Source: Geosiphon pyriformis (Eukaryota > Glomeromycota > Glomeromycetes > Archaeosporales > Geosiphonaceae). From it: 64,000 bases of DNA. Every line of letters starts with the position of its first letter. Position 1 is the first letter of the stretch. This document shows, piece after piece, positions 35,286 to 46,352 of this stretch. The position numbers were made by a program, and so were the translations under genes. The stretch covers positions 549,436 through 613,435 of the forward strand of contig JAAOMT010000176.1 of assembly GCA_016748015.1 (NCBI GenBank), given 5' to 3'. Under the pieces are notes generated by a model. It worked only from the letters and a program-made list of their open reading frames with translations, was not told the DNA's origin and ran no database searches.

Positions 35286-36700
35286 TTATTCTATTATGGT
35301 CAATACACTTTTTCTATTTTTTGCATACACATCTTTATAGGTATTCCAAATATCAAATAGTTCATTAATATATTTCTGTTGAACTTCTAATATATATTCT
35401 TCTGTAGGATTATCATTTTGCTGGACTTCGATTGGCTTGCCAACTGAAAAAAAAATTAAGTGGAAATTTTAATTATAATTGAATTTACAACTTTTTTTTC
35501 GAGTGTCTAAACTTACCAACTGTAACGATAGGCCTCCTATGCGGCAATAACCCCACATCATCTTTAAAAAGAAAATTTTGTGAGATTATTTATGCAATTC
35601 TCTCTTTAGGAACAAAATTCAAATAAACTTACAATTAAAGACCCCTCGACCGTGGGCCAAAGGTAAAGTAAAACCTGCTAGTTTTTGTATTTTTTTTTGG
35701 AGCCTCCATATTATTCCCCCCTTTTCGTTTGAAATTTGTTCCCAAATGTCATTTTCACCGAATGAAAAGACAGGACAAAGTGAAGCACTTAAAAGCAAAA
35801 AGAAACGCGATATTAATTAAACCATATAATATTGAATTCGGGTCGCGGCAAAAGATGTCAGACCTACCCGTTCCGAATAGCAAGCTTGATAAAACCCAGC
35901 CTCTTTTTCAATGTCAAATCATAAACCCCCGGATGAGCACTCAAACTTTCACCAGCCCCGCCAACCACAATTAAGATGGAATTTCCCGGTCCTCCATGTA
36001 AAATGTTTTCGCATGATTGTCGCGAAACTGATGCGAGTCCTTGAGCCATCAAATAATCACGATATAGTGGGATGTTGAAATTTGTGGAAAGAGTCAATAA
36101 ATGAAATTTGATCCCAGGAAACATATCTGAAACATTGTTGGCCTCCGTGGCGAAATTTGTCCAGGCTCCGACAGAGATAACACCATGTGGATGATAACCT
36201 TAAAAAAACGAAACAGAAGGTCAAGTTGAGGATTTTTAAAATTAAATGCCGCTAAAAAAGGCTAAAAGATTCCAAGTCTATGCTTACCCAATACGTAGTT
36301 TTTCGAGGGATCTAATTCGGCTTGCTAAAATAAATTAAAAACAAAGTAATCAAGTGACAATTTTAGTATTTTTTTTCATGATTGATATTTCGCCTGAAAT
36401 ATTAAAATGAAAATTTACTTTAATCAATTTAATCGGGAAATACTCTGAATACCACTTCCAAAAAGAGGCACGTCTTGCGAACTCAAACCTACGCCCCCCG
36501 CTTTCTGGTGCAATATCAAACAAAACAAATAGCAGGTATGCGATAATAAAAGGCCACGTGAAGGCAATGGTGCACGCGATAAAGAATAAAAACAAAGTGA
36601 CAGGTAACGATATCATCCATAAAAAAACAGCAGCGGTTTGACGTCGTCTTTCAAAAGGAACATGCAGAGGTGCAACTCTAATTCTCGGACGGTCAACCAT
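35286..36700 (-). CDS. DGA1: diacylglycerol O-acyltransferase 2 (DGAT2/Dga1)
   Basis: Spliced model (minus): 36700-36419, 36324-36288, 36198-35868, 35787-35633, 35561-35517, 35443-35286 (335 aa, all phases close). A hydrophobic hairpin near residues 25-60 (TAAVFLWMISLPVTLFLFF...WPFIIAYLLFVLFD) anchors it in the ER membrane. Splicing exons 2 and 3 creates GYHPHGVISVGAW with the catalytic HPHG motif. GGAGESLSAHPGVYDLTLKKRLGFIKLAIRNGASLCPVFSFGEND is the DGAT2 core. The last exons carry LLPHRRPIVTVVGKPIEV. It makes triacylglycerol from diacylglycerol and acyl-CoA, the storage lipid that dominates in mycorrhizal fungi. Length is usual for the family. Confidence 0.95.
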
Positions 36701-37251
36701 CTTTATAGTTCGATTTTTGAAAATTTTGAAATTCTATATGTTAAATTACTAATATTTTTTGAAGAGGGAAATATTTGTACAAGCGACTTAATAATATCAA
36801 GTGTAGGGAATCTAAGATTCTTTTACCGAATTTAAAAGAGTTAGAGCTATAAACTACTGAGAGTAGTACTCTATTTATAACGTATCGACCTTTTTAACCT
36901 CTGCAAATGCGCTATTTCTAAACAGGATTTTACATGATAGCGAACATACGGGAGAACGGGATATCCATAAAAGGGACAAAATATAATTTTAGACAAGCAT
37001 TTCATAGATTTCTCTGCAATTCCTGAATAGGAACCTGATGATATCATATGGTCAAAATTTTAGCTTGTAGATTTTCACGAGTTGCGAGATTCAGGTTTTT
37101 TTTGCATCGTTTCGGGTTTTGTTATCAATTATAATATATGGTAGAACAAGATTATAAATCGCGCCTTTAATAGTTAGAGAAGGTAGATCCTAAATTCTTT
37201 ATTCAACCACTTACAACCTAGATAGACCTCTAGTCACGGTGGTGGGATTAA
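36701..37251. other. intergenic region between DGAT2 and Gup1
   Basis: It contains the DGAT2 promoter side and the 3' flank of the Gup1 gene. No ORF of interest. Confidence 0.5.
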
Positions 37252-39851
37252 TTAATTTTTCCCTTTTTTGTATATATTCCTACGTGCTTCCTCTTCCCTG
37301 ATTTCAAACATCACTTGAACAGCGACAAATATGGCCGCGCAGGAAATTATCAGGAAAAGAAAGCCTAGACAGGAAAAGGGAATGATGATGAAGGCGAAAC
37401 ATAAAATAACATCACGAAAAAAATGAAATTGATTCTATTACCATCAATTGTTAAAAAGATTTGCGTGAGTAAATCAGCAAGCCCATCCAACCCAACTGAA
37501 AATCCAACCAAATTAGCAATCATCATCATCAAAATATTAAAGACTCCACCTGCCGCGCATACATTACGATAATATGGCCATTCGACCCACTAAAAATGTC
37601 CATTAGTTTCATATTCAAAATGTCATTGAGAAAGAACACAAATGAATCTCACCTTTTTTGCCGAGAATACTTTTGCTAGAAAGTTTTCGGGAAGAATAAA
37701 GAGCCATATTAACCATGACCATGCTAACAAATGCATGGATATATCATGCCAAAGAGCTACAAAAGTGAAAACAATTAGTATATTGATGGTAGCATGTTTG
37801 CTTCCGCCAAGTGGTATATAAATATAGCTAAGGTAAAGCTCGATTAATAAGTCAGTACTAGAATGGAAAGAAAAATAAAATCAAAAATGAGAAGCTTTGA
37901 ACCCTACCGAATATTCCATAAATTGAAACTTCGATGCCAGCTTCGCCAAAATCCTTGTGCAGAGTAATTGTTACTCATGCAGCGCGTCATGTTCTCAGCT
38001 ACTTCAATACCATCCGCCATTGCCCAAAATCGGAAAAAACGCCATATTATCAACAACTAAAATTTTAGGTGGTGGTTGAGTTTGAAAACCTGAGCGAATG
38101 CATCGACGATTACTTGTGGTTTGTGTCGTACCTTGAGCCAAATCAACTTCAAATTAAAATAGCCAATCATACTCAATTGAGCTGGCGTATCACCGTCCCA
38201 TGCCCTTGATTTACTTATGGCGACAACGTAAATATAGTGAAGCATAAACTCCATACACAAAATTGCACCTAAAAGTCTGATTCCATATAGTAGGATACTC
38301 CTTGGGCTGATTCTCTGAGGATATCTTAGCTAAAATGGTCAGATAAGAAATTGATTAACCGCGTTGTATAATATATACATGAGTGAAAATTTTTTTATTG
38401 TAATCATTATTGGCTCACCTGAGATATGAAATTATTATATGTTACTATTGGACCAGCAAGATACAAGGGGGTGTACAACACATAACTCAGGTAATAAATG
38501 TAATTATAATCTTCAGCAAAGCAAGATCGATTGATTCTTTCCTTGACCGTGAGTGGGGCGTGGTCTCTATCATTTCTCTAATTTCAAAGTAATTTTGTTT
38601 GGCAAATAAAGCTTACTAATTCAGAACAATAATCAAACATAGACTGGATAACAAAAAATTCACCAGCGCACACCACACGCGATGGTGAAAAATCACTTCC
38701 ATCATGACAGCGATGTGCGAAGAGCAGGATTCCCAGCAAGCGGTGAATATTTTATTATTCAAATCGTAAGACAAAAGGAAGAGTGAATAAATGGATAATT
38801 TACACAAGATTCTCCCAAGATTACCTCAGAAGGCTCTGATGATTCATGAAAAATCCAGTAATAGTCCATGTTATAAGAGATCATGCGTAATGAACACACG
38901 TTAAAGGTTATGAACCATCTCTTTATAATACCGTTATTTGAATCCTATGAAGAAAATTAAATCAACGGAGCTCTGCGAAAAATCAAAGGAGTATTCATCT
39001 GAGAGTAAGGCAATACATACATACCAAGAAAGCCAGCCGTTCGTCAATCATCGTAAAGGTGTATCCCTTATAATGATCATTTAAAAAAAGAAGGGCCAAA
39101 TTGAAAACCCATGTAACGATGATATTGAATCGCGAACCTCTTAATATTTTTGATATACTATAATTCACGGTTAATATTCCTAATATTTTGAGGAGCCCAT
39201 TTCCGTATAATACATAGAGAAAAACGAGGGCAAATAACAAAAAAAAATATGCACGAAAGAGGTGCTGTCCTGGAAGTTTTGATGGTTGTTTAGGAGCTAT
39301 GAAAATCCTATATAGATGACTTAAAAATAGATAACCAAACATTGCTATTGTGAGGATGCCATAATTGTCGCGGAAACTAGCGAATTGTGCATCACTATTA
39401 TCCTAGAAAAATTTTCAGAAATCATTCATATAGGAAATACTGATGAAAAGACTGTTTATTGATAATGAAGTTTGCCTTTACCACTCTACGCCCAAAAATC
39501 CATCCACGTTCAAGCAAGTTATAATATAGTCGATAATTAGGATGTGTATCTGCAAAGATTTGATTCAGTTTGTAAAAATTGAGAAGTTCAACGAAAGCAA
39601 AGCAGCAAAAGAAAATGTGTAAACATCTCACCTTTACTAAGGTCTATAGCGATCTTGAACATCATAGGAACGCAAATGATGAAAACTGCATAATAAAAAT
39701 AAAATTCCAAAGTGTTCCATCGTGACGGGTGTATCTTTGAATTTGAAACTGAAATGCCACGATTGGGTTTAAAGGGAGTTAAAGAGGTATATTTGCTAGA
39801 ACTGTTTTCTTGAGATTTAACTGTGTCTTTCAACTTTATTACAGCGTCCAT
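37252..39851 (-). CDS. GUP1: Gup1-like membrane-bound O-acyltransferase (MBOAT)
   Basis: Spliced model (minus): 39851-39632, 39549-39482, 39402-39025, 38944-38825, 38577-38419, 38329-38132, 38056-37908, 37827-37653, 37589-37442, 37364-37252 (575 aa; all phases close). Many hydrophobic spans. The MBOAT core is [25 protein letters not shown] followed by TFVALWHDI with the conserved catalytic His in a hydrophobic stretch. [10 protein letters not shown] and [20 protein letters not shown] are characteristic of Gup1. In yeast Gup1 remodels GPI-anchor lipids in the ER by acylation and affects glycerol uptake, membrane and wall composition. The 247-bp intron between exons 4 and 5 (38578-38824) is the longest here. 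The final intron ends CCTGTCTAG at 37365. Confidence 0.93.
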
Positions 39852-40764
39852 ATCTATTTTTCTGTACTTCAGTTTAAATCAGACTTTATATTTAATAGAC
39901 TTGAAATGAGAAATTGAATTCATATTTTGTGATGTTGAAATGCTATAATATAAGTTTTGTAAATTTACTTATAATTTATTATTAACAAATTATGAATTGT
40001 TTTTGTAATCAAAAGTGTGGAAATTCCAAAAAACTCATTTTATTTTATTTTTGAATTTTATATATTATATTTTAAAATATTAAAACAAGGATTTTTTAAC
40101 TAAAAACTTAAAAATCATAAATAAATTTTTAATAAATTTAGGTAAATTATAAATAAAATAATAATTATTTTTAATGTTATTTATTATTATTATTATTATT
40201 ATTATATTTTGTTTATACAAGTATAGTTTAAACACAATTTATTATATTAATGCATATATATTTTTAAAATAAACACAAATTATACTTTGTTTACATATAT
40301 AATTAATTATCTATTATTTATTTTAACATATAATTTTAAGATTATATACGTATAATTTTTAATTGAATTTTTGGCTTAATTAAATTTTTTAATATCAATA
40401 TTATTTTATTTTATTTTAATATTATTAATTAATTAATATTAGAAAAATTAAATTATTGCATTTTATTATTGACATCTAATATATCTTGTTTTATAAAATT
40501 TGAACGCGTGACGTCACATGTCATTGGATAAAATTTTCACGTCATCCATCCTAATCTTTTGGGAGCTTCCTAACGTCGAACCCTTCTGATATCTTCTCAA
40601 TCACCTGTGATTGCTGATCATACAGAAGACAACCGACCTGCTTGTGTGAAGTGGTGGAAAGTATTGATGGCAGGCAATCGACATTGGGCTATAGTTCCAA
40701 TACACAATGTAAGAATTATATCTAGTAATTCGAATATGGCTCCTTTTCCATAACTCGACTAAAC
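39852..40764. promoter_or_regulatory. divergent intergenic region upstream of GUP1, with a palindromic CRE
   Basis: 39.9-40.5 kb is extremely AT-rich with a (TTA)n run near 40184-40205. At 40508-40517 lies GTGACGTCAC, a 10-bp palindrome containing the CRE/ATF consensus TGACGTCA, followed within 10 bp by ATTGG (inverted CCAAT). A second ACGTCA lies at about 40541. This cluster sits between GUP1 (minus, start 39851) and a short plus-strand ORF (40765) and may serve either. 40620-40710 ends in ACACAATGTAAGAATT, resembling an exon end with a donor. Confidence 0.45.
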
Positions 40765-40944
40765 ATGAGTATTCATACCACAGTTCATTTTAAATATTTA
40801 AAATCGAAATCCAGTATAATCTCAAAAATCCCACATTCACTACTGGAACGATGCTTGTCATCTAAAGTTTTTCAGACAAGGAATGGCTGGCGAAGTATTT
40901 CTTTACTATATCTTTTATACAGATACCCGCCTCGTAAGAAATAA
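40765..40944 (+). CDS. small basic ORF (59 aa), unrecognised
   Basis: An ATG frame of 60 codons beginning MSIHTTVHFKYLKSKSS and ending LLYLLYRYPPRKK. It is Lys/Arg/Ser-rich at the N-terminus with few acidic residues, followed by NGWRSISLLYLLYRYPP, a short hydrophobic segment with a basic end. That profile would suit a small mitochondrial or ribosome-associated protein, but I recognise no family. It lies in a patch less AT-rich than its surroundings and downstream of a CRE/CCAAT cluster, which argues against pure chance. It could alternatively be a second exon, since a good donor occurs at 40708. Confidence 0.35.
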   Translation: MSIHTTVHFKYLKSKSSIISKIPHSLLERCLSSKVFQTRNGWRSISLLYLLYRYPPRKK

Positions 40945-41065
40945 ATGGCGAGGTGAAAGTGACTAATTTTTTTAAGGAGTAAAATTTTAATATATATAAT
41001 AATTAAATTAAAGAATTAACCAATTAAACAAAATATCTCTTGTAAATTATATTAAATGAACCAAC

Positions 41066-42607
41066 CTTTAGAAAAATCAATCATTTGCAAAGTTAAAGGA
41101 CGACTTGTATAAACTGCTCCTGTATGAATTGCTGTTGTTGTTGTCGCGTTGTTCTTTAACATTTCTTCTACGTATTTCTCTGATTCTTTAAACTGTATTA
41201 TTTCAGGCCTCTCAGTCTTAGGCCCTTCACCTATAGACTCTTCATCTATAGACTCTTCACCTATAGACCCCCGAAACATATCCAGAAGTTCTTCTAACTT
41301 CTCTTCCAACTTCCTTGACAGTAGGACGATCCTTAGGATTAGGATCCCAACACTTTTTAATTATTTCGGCAATTGAAGGTGGAATAAGTGGGGAGGTAAT
41401 CTTAGGCCTAGCCCCATTTAAAATAGCCATTATAAGGATATTATCATGAGAATAATCATGAAAGGGAGGCTTTCCTGTTACTAATTCCCATAATAACAAG
41501 GCAAAACTATAAATATCACCAGCTGAAGTAAACTTTTCTCCTCTTAAAACTTTTGGTGGAATATATGGAACCATGCCATATATCTTTTTCTTATCTATTG
41601 CTATTGTTGTTGTAGTTGTTTTTGTTGTAGTTGTTATTGTTGTTGTTGCTGCTGCTGCTGTTCTTGAACTTGTTGTCGTTTCTGAGTTCGATGTTGATGT
41701 CGTTGTTTCTGTTGTTGTTTGATGGTTTGTAGGTTGATATAATCCGAGGTCTCCGATTATAGAGCTACAGCCAAACATACTTTCTACGAGTAGGATGTTG
41801 CCCGAGTTTAGGTTACGATGAACCATACCAGAAGAATGAATTTTATCAAGCCCGCTGACTATTCCAGTAACGATCATTAATTTAGAAAGCCAACTCGCAG
41901 AATGAAAATTTGTTGATAAATATATTCTCAGGTCTCCACGTTCGGCAAACATCATCACAATTCCATATTCGAGTGTTTCAGCGTTTTGCGTAATCCCATA
42001 TATTGAAGAGATATTGAATAGATAGCCCTTGATTAACATACCTCTTTGAATATTTAACTATCAACAAAGTGTAAAAATAACAAAGTAGATGTATAATATA
42101 ATAATAGGTAAATATAAATTTAATAATAATAATAGGTAAATATAAATTTAATAATAATAATAATAATAATATAATTTACCTCTTTAAATACTTCTTCACT
42201 GTTTGTTTTTATAAATTTTATTGCTACTTCCTTTTTTTCCCCCTTTCGTATTCCATTGAACCACGATGTTTTATACTCCACTCATTAATTAATCCATCAA
42301 TAAGGGTTGCTTTATAAATTATACCGAACCCTCCTCTAGCAATTTCGTTGATATTCGATAAATGCTCCCATGGAATCCATTCGTAATAATTCAATCTACC
42401 ACCATCATCTTCATTATTAGGTGTAAAATAGATTGGATTATTAATTATTTCATCGACTACTTTATTGCCGCTTGAAAAGTCCTGGTAAAGTTTTTCAAAA
42501 AATATGAACCGGCCGCTCCCAATTATTTTTAATGCTCTTTTGATACGGTTTACATTCGTTACAATCATGAGCATGTGGACGAGTTCTTTTAATTTCAAGG
42601 TTTTCAA
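41066..42607 (-). pseudogene. kinase A: decayed protein kinase, inverted duplicate of kinase B
   Basis: Exon 1 homology is 42607-42181 and exon 2 is 42057-41066, with a GT-AG intron full of AAT repeats. Compared with kinase B, the start ATG is ATT (IENLEIKRTRP), a deletion and frameshift after KSIKNN removes the second half of the N-terminal Cys motif (B has CIACQF), and one extra G near 41303 shifts the frame at KEVG. The two small 3' exons present in B and D are not found. The kinase core is otherwise close to B: ARGGFGIIYKATLI, VHRNLNSGNILLVES (Asn for catalytic Asp), IGDLGLYQ, and a Thr/Ala/Ser-rich stretch in the activation segment. Multiple lesions make it a pseudogene. Confidence 0.8.
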
Positions 42608-42687
42608 TGGTATAAATAAAAAACAAAGAATAAGGGATAAAATAGGAAGAAATTATTCGAAAAAGGGTTTTTTTTAAAAAGCTTTTA

Positions 42688-42704
42688 TTAATAGTATGTT
42701 TAGG
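42688..42704 (-). promoter_or_regulatory. conserved kinase-family promoter element, copy A
   Basis: Minus-strand CCTAAACATACTATTAAT about 80 bp upstream of the (lost) start of kinase A. It is the diverged version of TTTCTAAACGTACTAT found upstream of kinases B, C and D. Confidence 0.5.
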
Positions 42705-44040
42705 AGTTCGTATTTATGTTATTTCTCTATTTTAACAAATCAACTTATTTTAATCTTTTATTCATCAAACTGTGATTCATACTAAATAGGTTATTTATAT
42801 ACATTAGCCAGATTACTGTTAGGCTGAAATTTAACAGCGAATGTATATTATTAATTAAGAAATATTAAAATTATCTTAATTTATCATCGTTAGAATTAAG
42901 ATTCAATAATAAAATTAAAAGACTTGATAAAACTTAAATTAATTTTGATGTTTTAATTAAAACTTTTAAATATATATAAAAAGACATTGTTTTATTTTAT
43001 ATTTTATCTTACAAAATTAAATTTAATAGAAGACATTTGCATATTTAAATAAATTTTTTTGATTTATTATTAATAATTATTTTGTTGTATTTTGTATTTT
43101 TTAATGTTTGTATTTGTAAACATAAAAAAATTAATTTTAACATATTTTTAAAATAAAAAAGTTTTATTTGACAAATCTTAAATATAATTAAAATTAATAT
43201 TCATTAATTAATTTTATGAATCCATTTAATTGGCTTATGGATTAAAAATATTAGCTTTTATTAATTATTTTGTAATCTTTAATTAATCTACTAAATTTTG
43301 TTTATTTATTTTAATTATGAACTGTTTACATATTAATAAAGATATTATTTTATTAAAACATTAAAATTATAATTAAAATATTAAAATTATAATTTAAAAT
43401 ATTTAATTATTAATCATTGCTTCAATTATGAATCCTATAATACAAAATTGATAGGAGTGAATGAGAAAATTCAATTTTATGGTGAATAAACAAAGTGGGT
43501 GGTGACGGGAATAAATCACATTGTTGTCGCCATTACTTTTTTATGTTTACTCAAAAATATAAATTAATTTGGAAAAATCAAAAAATTATCTCAATATTAT
43601 ATCCTACATTATATTTATATTAATACATAAAAATATATCTATCTTTAAAGAAACATAACTTATTTTCAAACGATTATTATAATGTTACAATTTGAAAAAA
43701 ATGCAATAGGAATTGTAAAAGCTTTATTAGTCATGCTAAAGTTTATTGTCTCATAATTTAAGGCATATCGATCAATCATAAATACTCACTATTTTGATAA
43801 ACAACATCACGATAACTCTAAATTGGTATTTAGAGTTATCAATCTCAATCAAATAATAAAGTTAAGCATTCGAATTCTTTACGCATCACACGAAATCTAA
43901 ATTTAGGCAACAAGACAATCAGACAATGGAAAACTTGTTTGGCTCTTTGTGTATTATAGTTACTTAAAACTACTTAGTTTATTAAACCATGTGAATATTC
44001 AGAAAAAATATAAATACGAACCTCGTCTTTAACAAATTAC
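42705..44040. other. AT-rich spacer between the head-to-head kinases A and B
   Basis: No gene. It contains, at 43470-43516, a block TTTTATGGTGAATAAACAAA followed by GTGGGTGGTGACGGGAATAA. It recurs on the minus strand at 53350-53395 upstream of kinase C at a nearly equal distance. A second block around 43885-43950 (GCATCACACGAAA...AACTTGTTT) recurs upstream of kinase D at 56538-56605. Confidence 0.5.
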
Positions 44041-44058
44041 TTTCTAAACGTACTATCA
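44041..44058 (+). promoter_or_regulatory. conserved kinase-family promoter element, copy B
   Basis: TTTCTAAACGTACTATCA, 72 bp upstream of the kinase B ATG, followed by AAATAAAGCCTTTT. The same block, spacing and following A/T tract occur upstream of kinases C and D. Confidence 0.55.
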
Positions 44059-44130
44059 AATAAAGCCTTTTATAGAAAACCTCTATTTTATCAACATTCA
44101 AATAACAACCTATTTACACTTGTTTACACC

Positions 44131-45970
44131 ATGGAAAACAAAGAAATTAAAAGAACTCGTCCAGAAGTTCATGATTGCGATAAGTGTTCCGAGTGTCAAC
44201 AGAGTATTAAAAACAATAGTAGAAATTTTTGTATTGCATGCCAGTTCTTATTTTTTGAAAAACTTTACCGCAACTTTTCAAGCGGCAATAAAGTAGTTGA
44301 TGAAATAATTAAGAATCCAATCTATATTCTACCTAATAAGAATAATAGTAATAAATATGAAATAAATTACTATGAATGGATTTCATGGGAGCGCTTGTCG
44401 AATATCAAGGAAATTGGTAGAGGAAGGTTCGGTATAATTTATGAAGCAACCCTAATTGACGGATTAATTGATAGGTGGAATATAAAACATCATGGTAAAA
44501 TGGAATATAAAAGAAGTAAATATAATCTATATCAAGAAAAGATTGATGAAGTAGCAATAAAAATTATAAAAACGAACAGTTCAGAAGTGTTTAAAGAGGT
44601 AAACAAACAATTCATTTATTATATTTATATTTATATTTATGTTTAATTCATATTTACCTATTATTTATTTACTGTATATTACCGTTTATTTACATTTTAC
44701 ACTGTGTTCATAGTTAAATATTCAAAGAGCCATGTTTATTTATAAAAACCAGGACGACTTGATAAATATCTCTTCAATATATGGGATTACACAAAACGCT
44801 GAAACACTCGAATATGGAATTGTGATGATGTTTGCCGAACGTGGAGACCTGAGAAAATATTTATCAACAAATTTTCATTCTGCGAGTTGGCTTTCTAAAT
44901 TAATGATCGTTACTGGAATAGTCAGCGGGCTTGATAAAATTCATTCTTCTGGTATGGTTCATCGTAACCTAAATTCGGGCAACATCCTACTCGTAGAAAG
45001 TATGTTTGGCTGTAGCTCTATAATCGGAGACCTCGGATTATATCAACCTACAAACCATCAAACAACAACAGAAACAACGACATCAACATCGAACTCAGAA
45101 ACGACAACAAGTTCAAGAACAACAGCAGCAGCAGCAGCAGCAACAACAACAACAATAACAACTACAACTACAACTACAACAATAAAAACAACGGATGAGA
45201 AAAAGATATATGGAGTGATTCCATACATTCCACCAGAAGTTTTAAGAGGAGAAAAGTTTACTTCAGCTGGTGATATTTATAGTTTTGCCTTGTTATTATG
45301 GGAATTAGTAACAGGAAAGCCTCCCTTTCATGATTATTCTCATGATAATATCCTTATAATGGCTATTTTAAATGGGGCTAGGCCTAAGATTACCTCCCCA
45401 CTTATTCCACCTTGTATTGCTGAATTAATTAAAAAGTGTTGGCATCCTAATCCAAAGGATCGTCCTACTGCCAAAGAAGTTGAAGACAAGTTGGAAGAAC
45501 TTCTGGATATGTTTCGGGAGTCTATAGGTGAAAGGTCTAAGACTGTGGGTCTCCAGTTTTTAGAATCAGATAAATACGTAAAAGGAATTTTAAAGAACAA
45601 CGCGACAACAACAACAGCAATTCATCCAGGAGCAGTTTATACAAGTCGTCCTTTAACTTTGCAAATGATTGATTTTTCTAAAGGTTAGTTGATTTGATTT
45701 GATTTGATTTGATTTGATTTGATTTGATTTGATTTGATTTGATTTGATTTGATTTGATTTAATTCATAAGAGATAAACTTTTTAATTGATCATTCCTTTG
45801 ATTTAATTATTACATATTAAAAATTTACCTTAATTTATTTTACTTTATAAAAGAATTAGTCTATTTGCCTGAAGGTAAGAAATTATATCTATCATTAATC
45901 ATTAATAAAACTTATGCTCTCATTTAACATTTATTTCTTTTACTATTTATTATATTTAGACGATTCTTAA
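44131..45970 (+). CDS. kinase B: intact protein-kinase-like gene lacking the catalytic Asp (predicted pseudokinase)
   Basis: Spliced model: 44131-44598, 44714-45683, 45854-45874, 45960-45970 (489 aa, phases close; introns GT-AG). N-terminal Cys motif HDCDKCSECQQSI...FCIACQF, possibly zinc-binding. Then LYRNFSSGNKVVDEIIKNPIY. The kinase domain follows: IGRGRFGIIYEA (Gly loop), VAIKIIK (Lys), MVHRNLNSGNIL (Asn replaces the catalytic Asp of HRD), IGDLGLYQ (DLG for DFG), IPYIPPEVL (APE-like), GDIYSFALLLWELVTGKPPF, and NPKDRPTAKEV. A Thr/Ser/Ala-rich tract of about 60 residues coded by CAA/ACA/GCA repeats expands the activation segment. The 21-nt exon 3 (ELVYLPE) and 11-nt exon 4 (DDS-stop) also fit kinase D. 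Family style is that of the expanded Glomeromycotina kinases. Confidence 0.83.
45691..45760 (+). repeat. (GATTT)14 microsatellite in kinase B intron 2
   Basis: Fourteen perfect GATTT units, 70 bp, directly after the donor GTTAGTT at 45684. Pentanucleotide arrays this pure indicate recent slippage. Absent from the equivalent intron of kinase D. Confidence 0.95.
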
Positions 45971-46189
45971 TAGATTAATTTTATTAGTTAGTTGATCTTT
46001 TTCATAAATTATATAAATTATAAAATTTATATTAATATGTTAAAGTATATATATATCTTTATTAATTTATTATAAATGATATTTTCTCTCACCTAAAAAA
46101 TATTATTTCAAAGTTTAATATTTTATTGATTGCTCGTTGACTTAATCCAACGTCGTAAATCTCGATCATATAAGATATTTCCCACAATG

Positions 46190-46352
46190 AGCCATACCGA
46201 ATCCTCCTCTAGCGATTTCGTTTATATTTTTTAACCGTTCCCATTGAATCCATTCATAATAATTCAGACTACCTTAATAATTATTTTTAGTAGGTGGGTA
46301 ATAGATTTAATTCTTAATTATTTGTTAACCCTTTTATTCGCGCTTGAAAAGT
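46190..46352 (-). pseudogene. kinase N-terminal fragment (exon 1 remnant)
   Basis: On the minus strand it reads ARGGFGMAHC after NYYEWIQWERLKNINEI, homologous to the Gly-loop end of kinases A-D. Upstream is a broken match to FSSGNKVVDEI. Intact downstream exon 2 is missing. A short dead duplicate. Confidence 0.6.

Noticed and set aside
38616-38807. 63-codon minus frame between Gup1 exons 4 and 5
   Set aside because: Falls within a GT-AG intron whose removal keeps frame and Gup1 homology; including it would add a stop.
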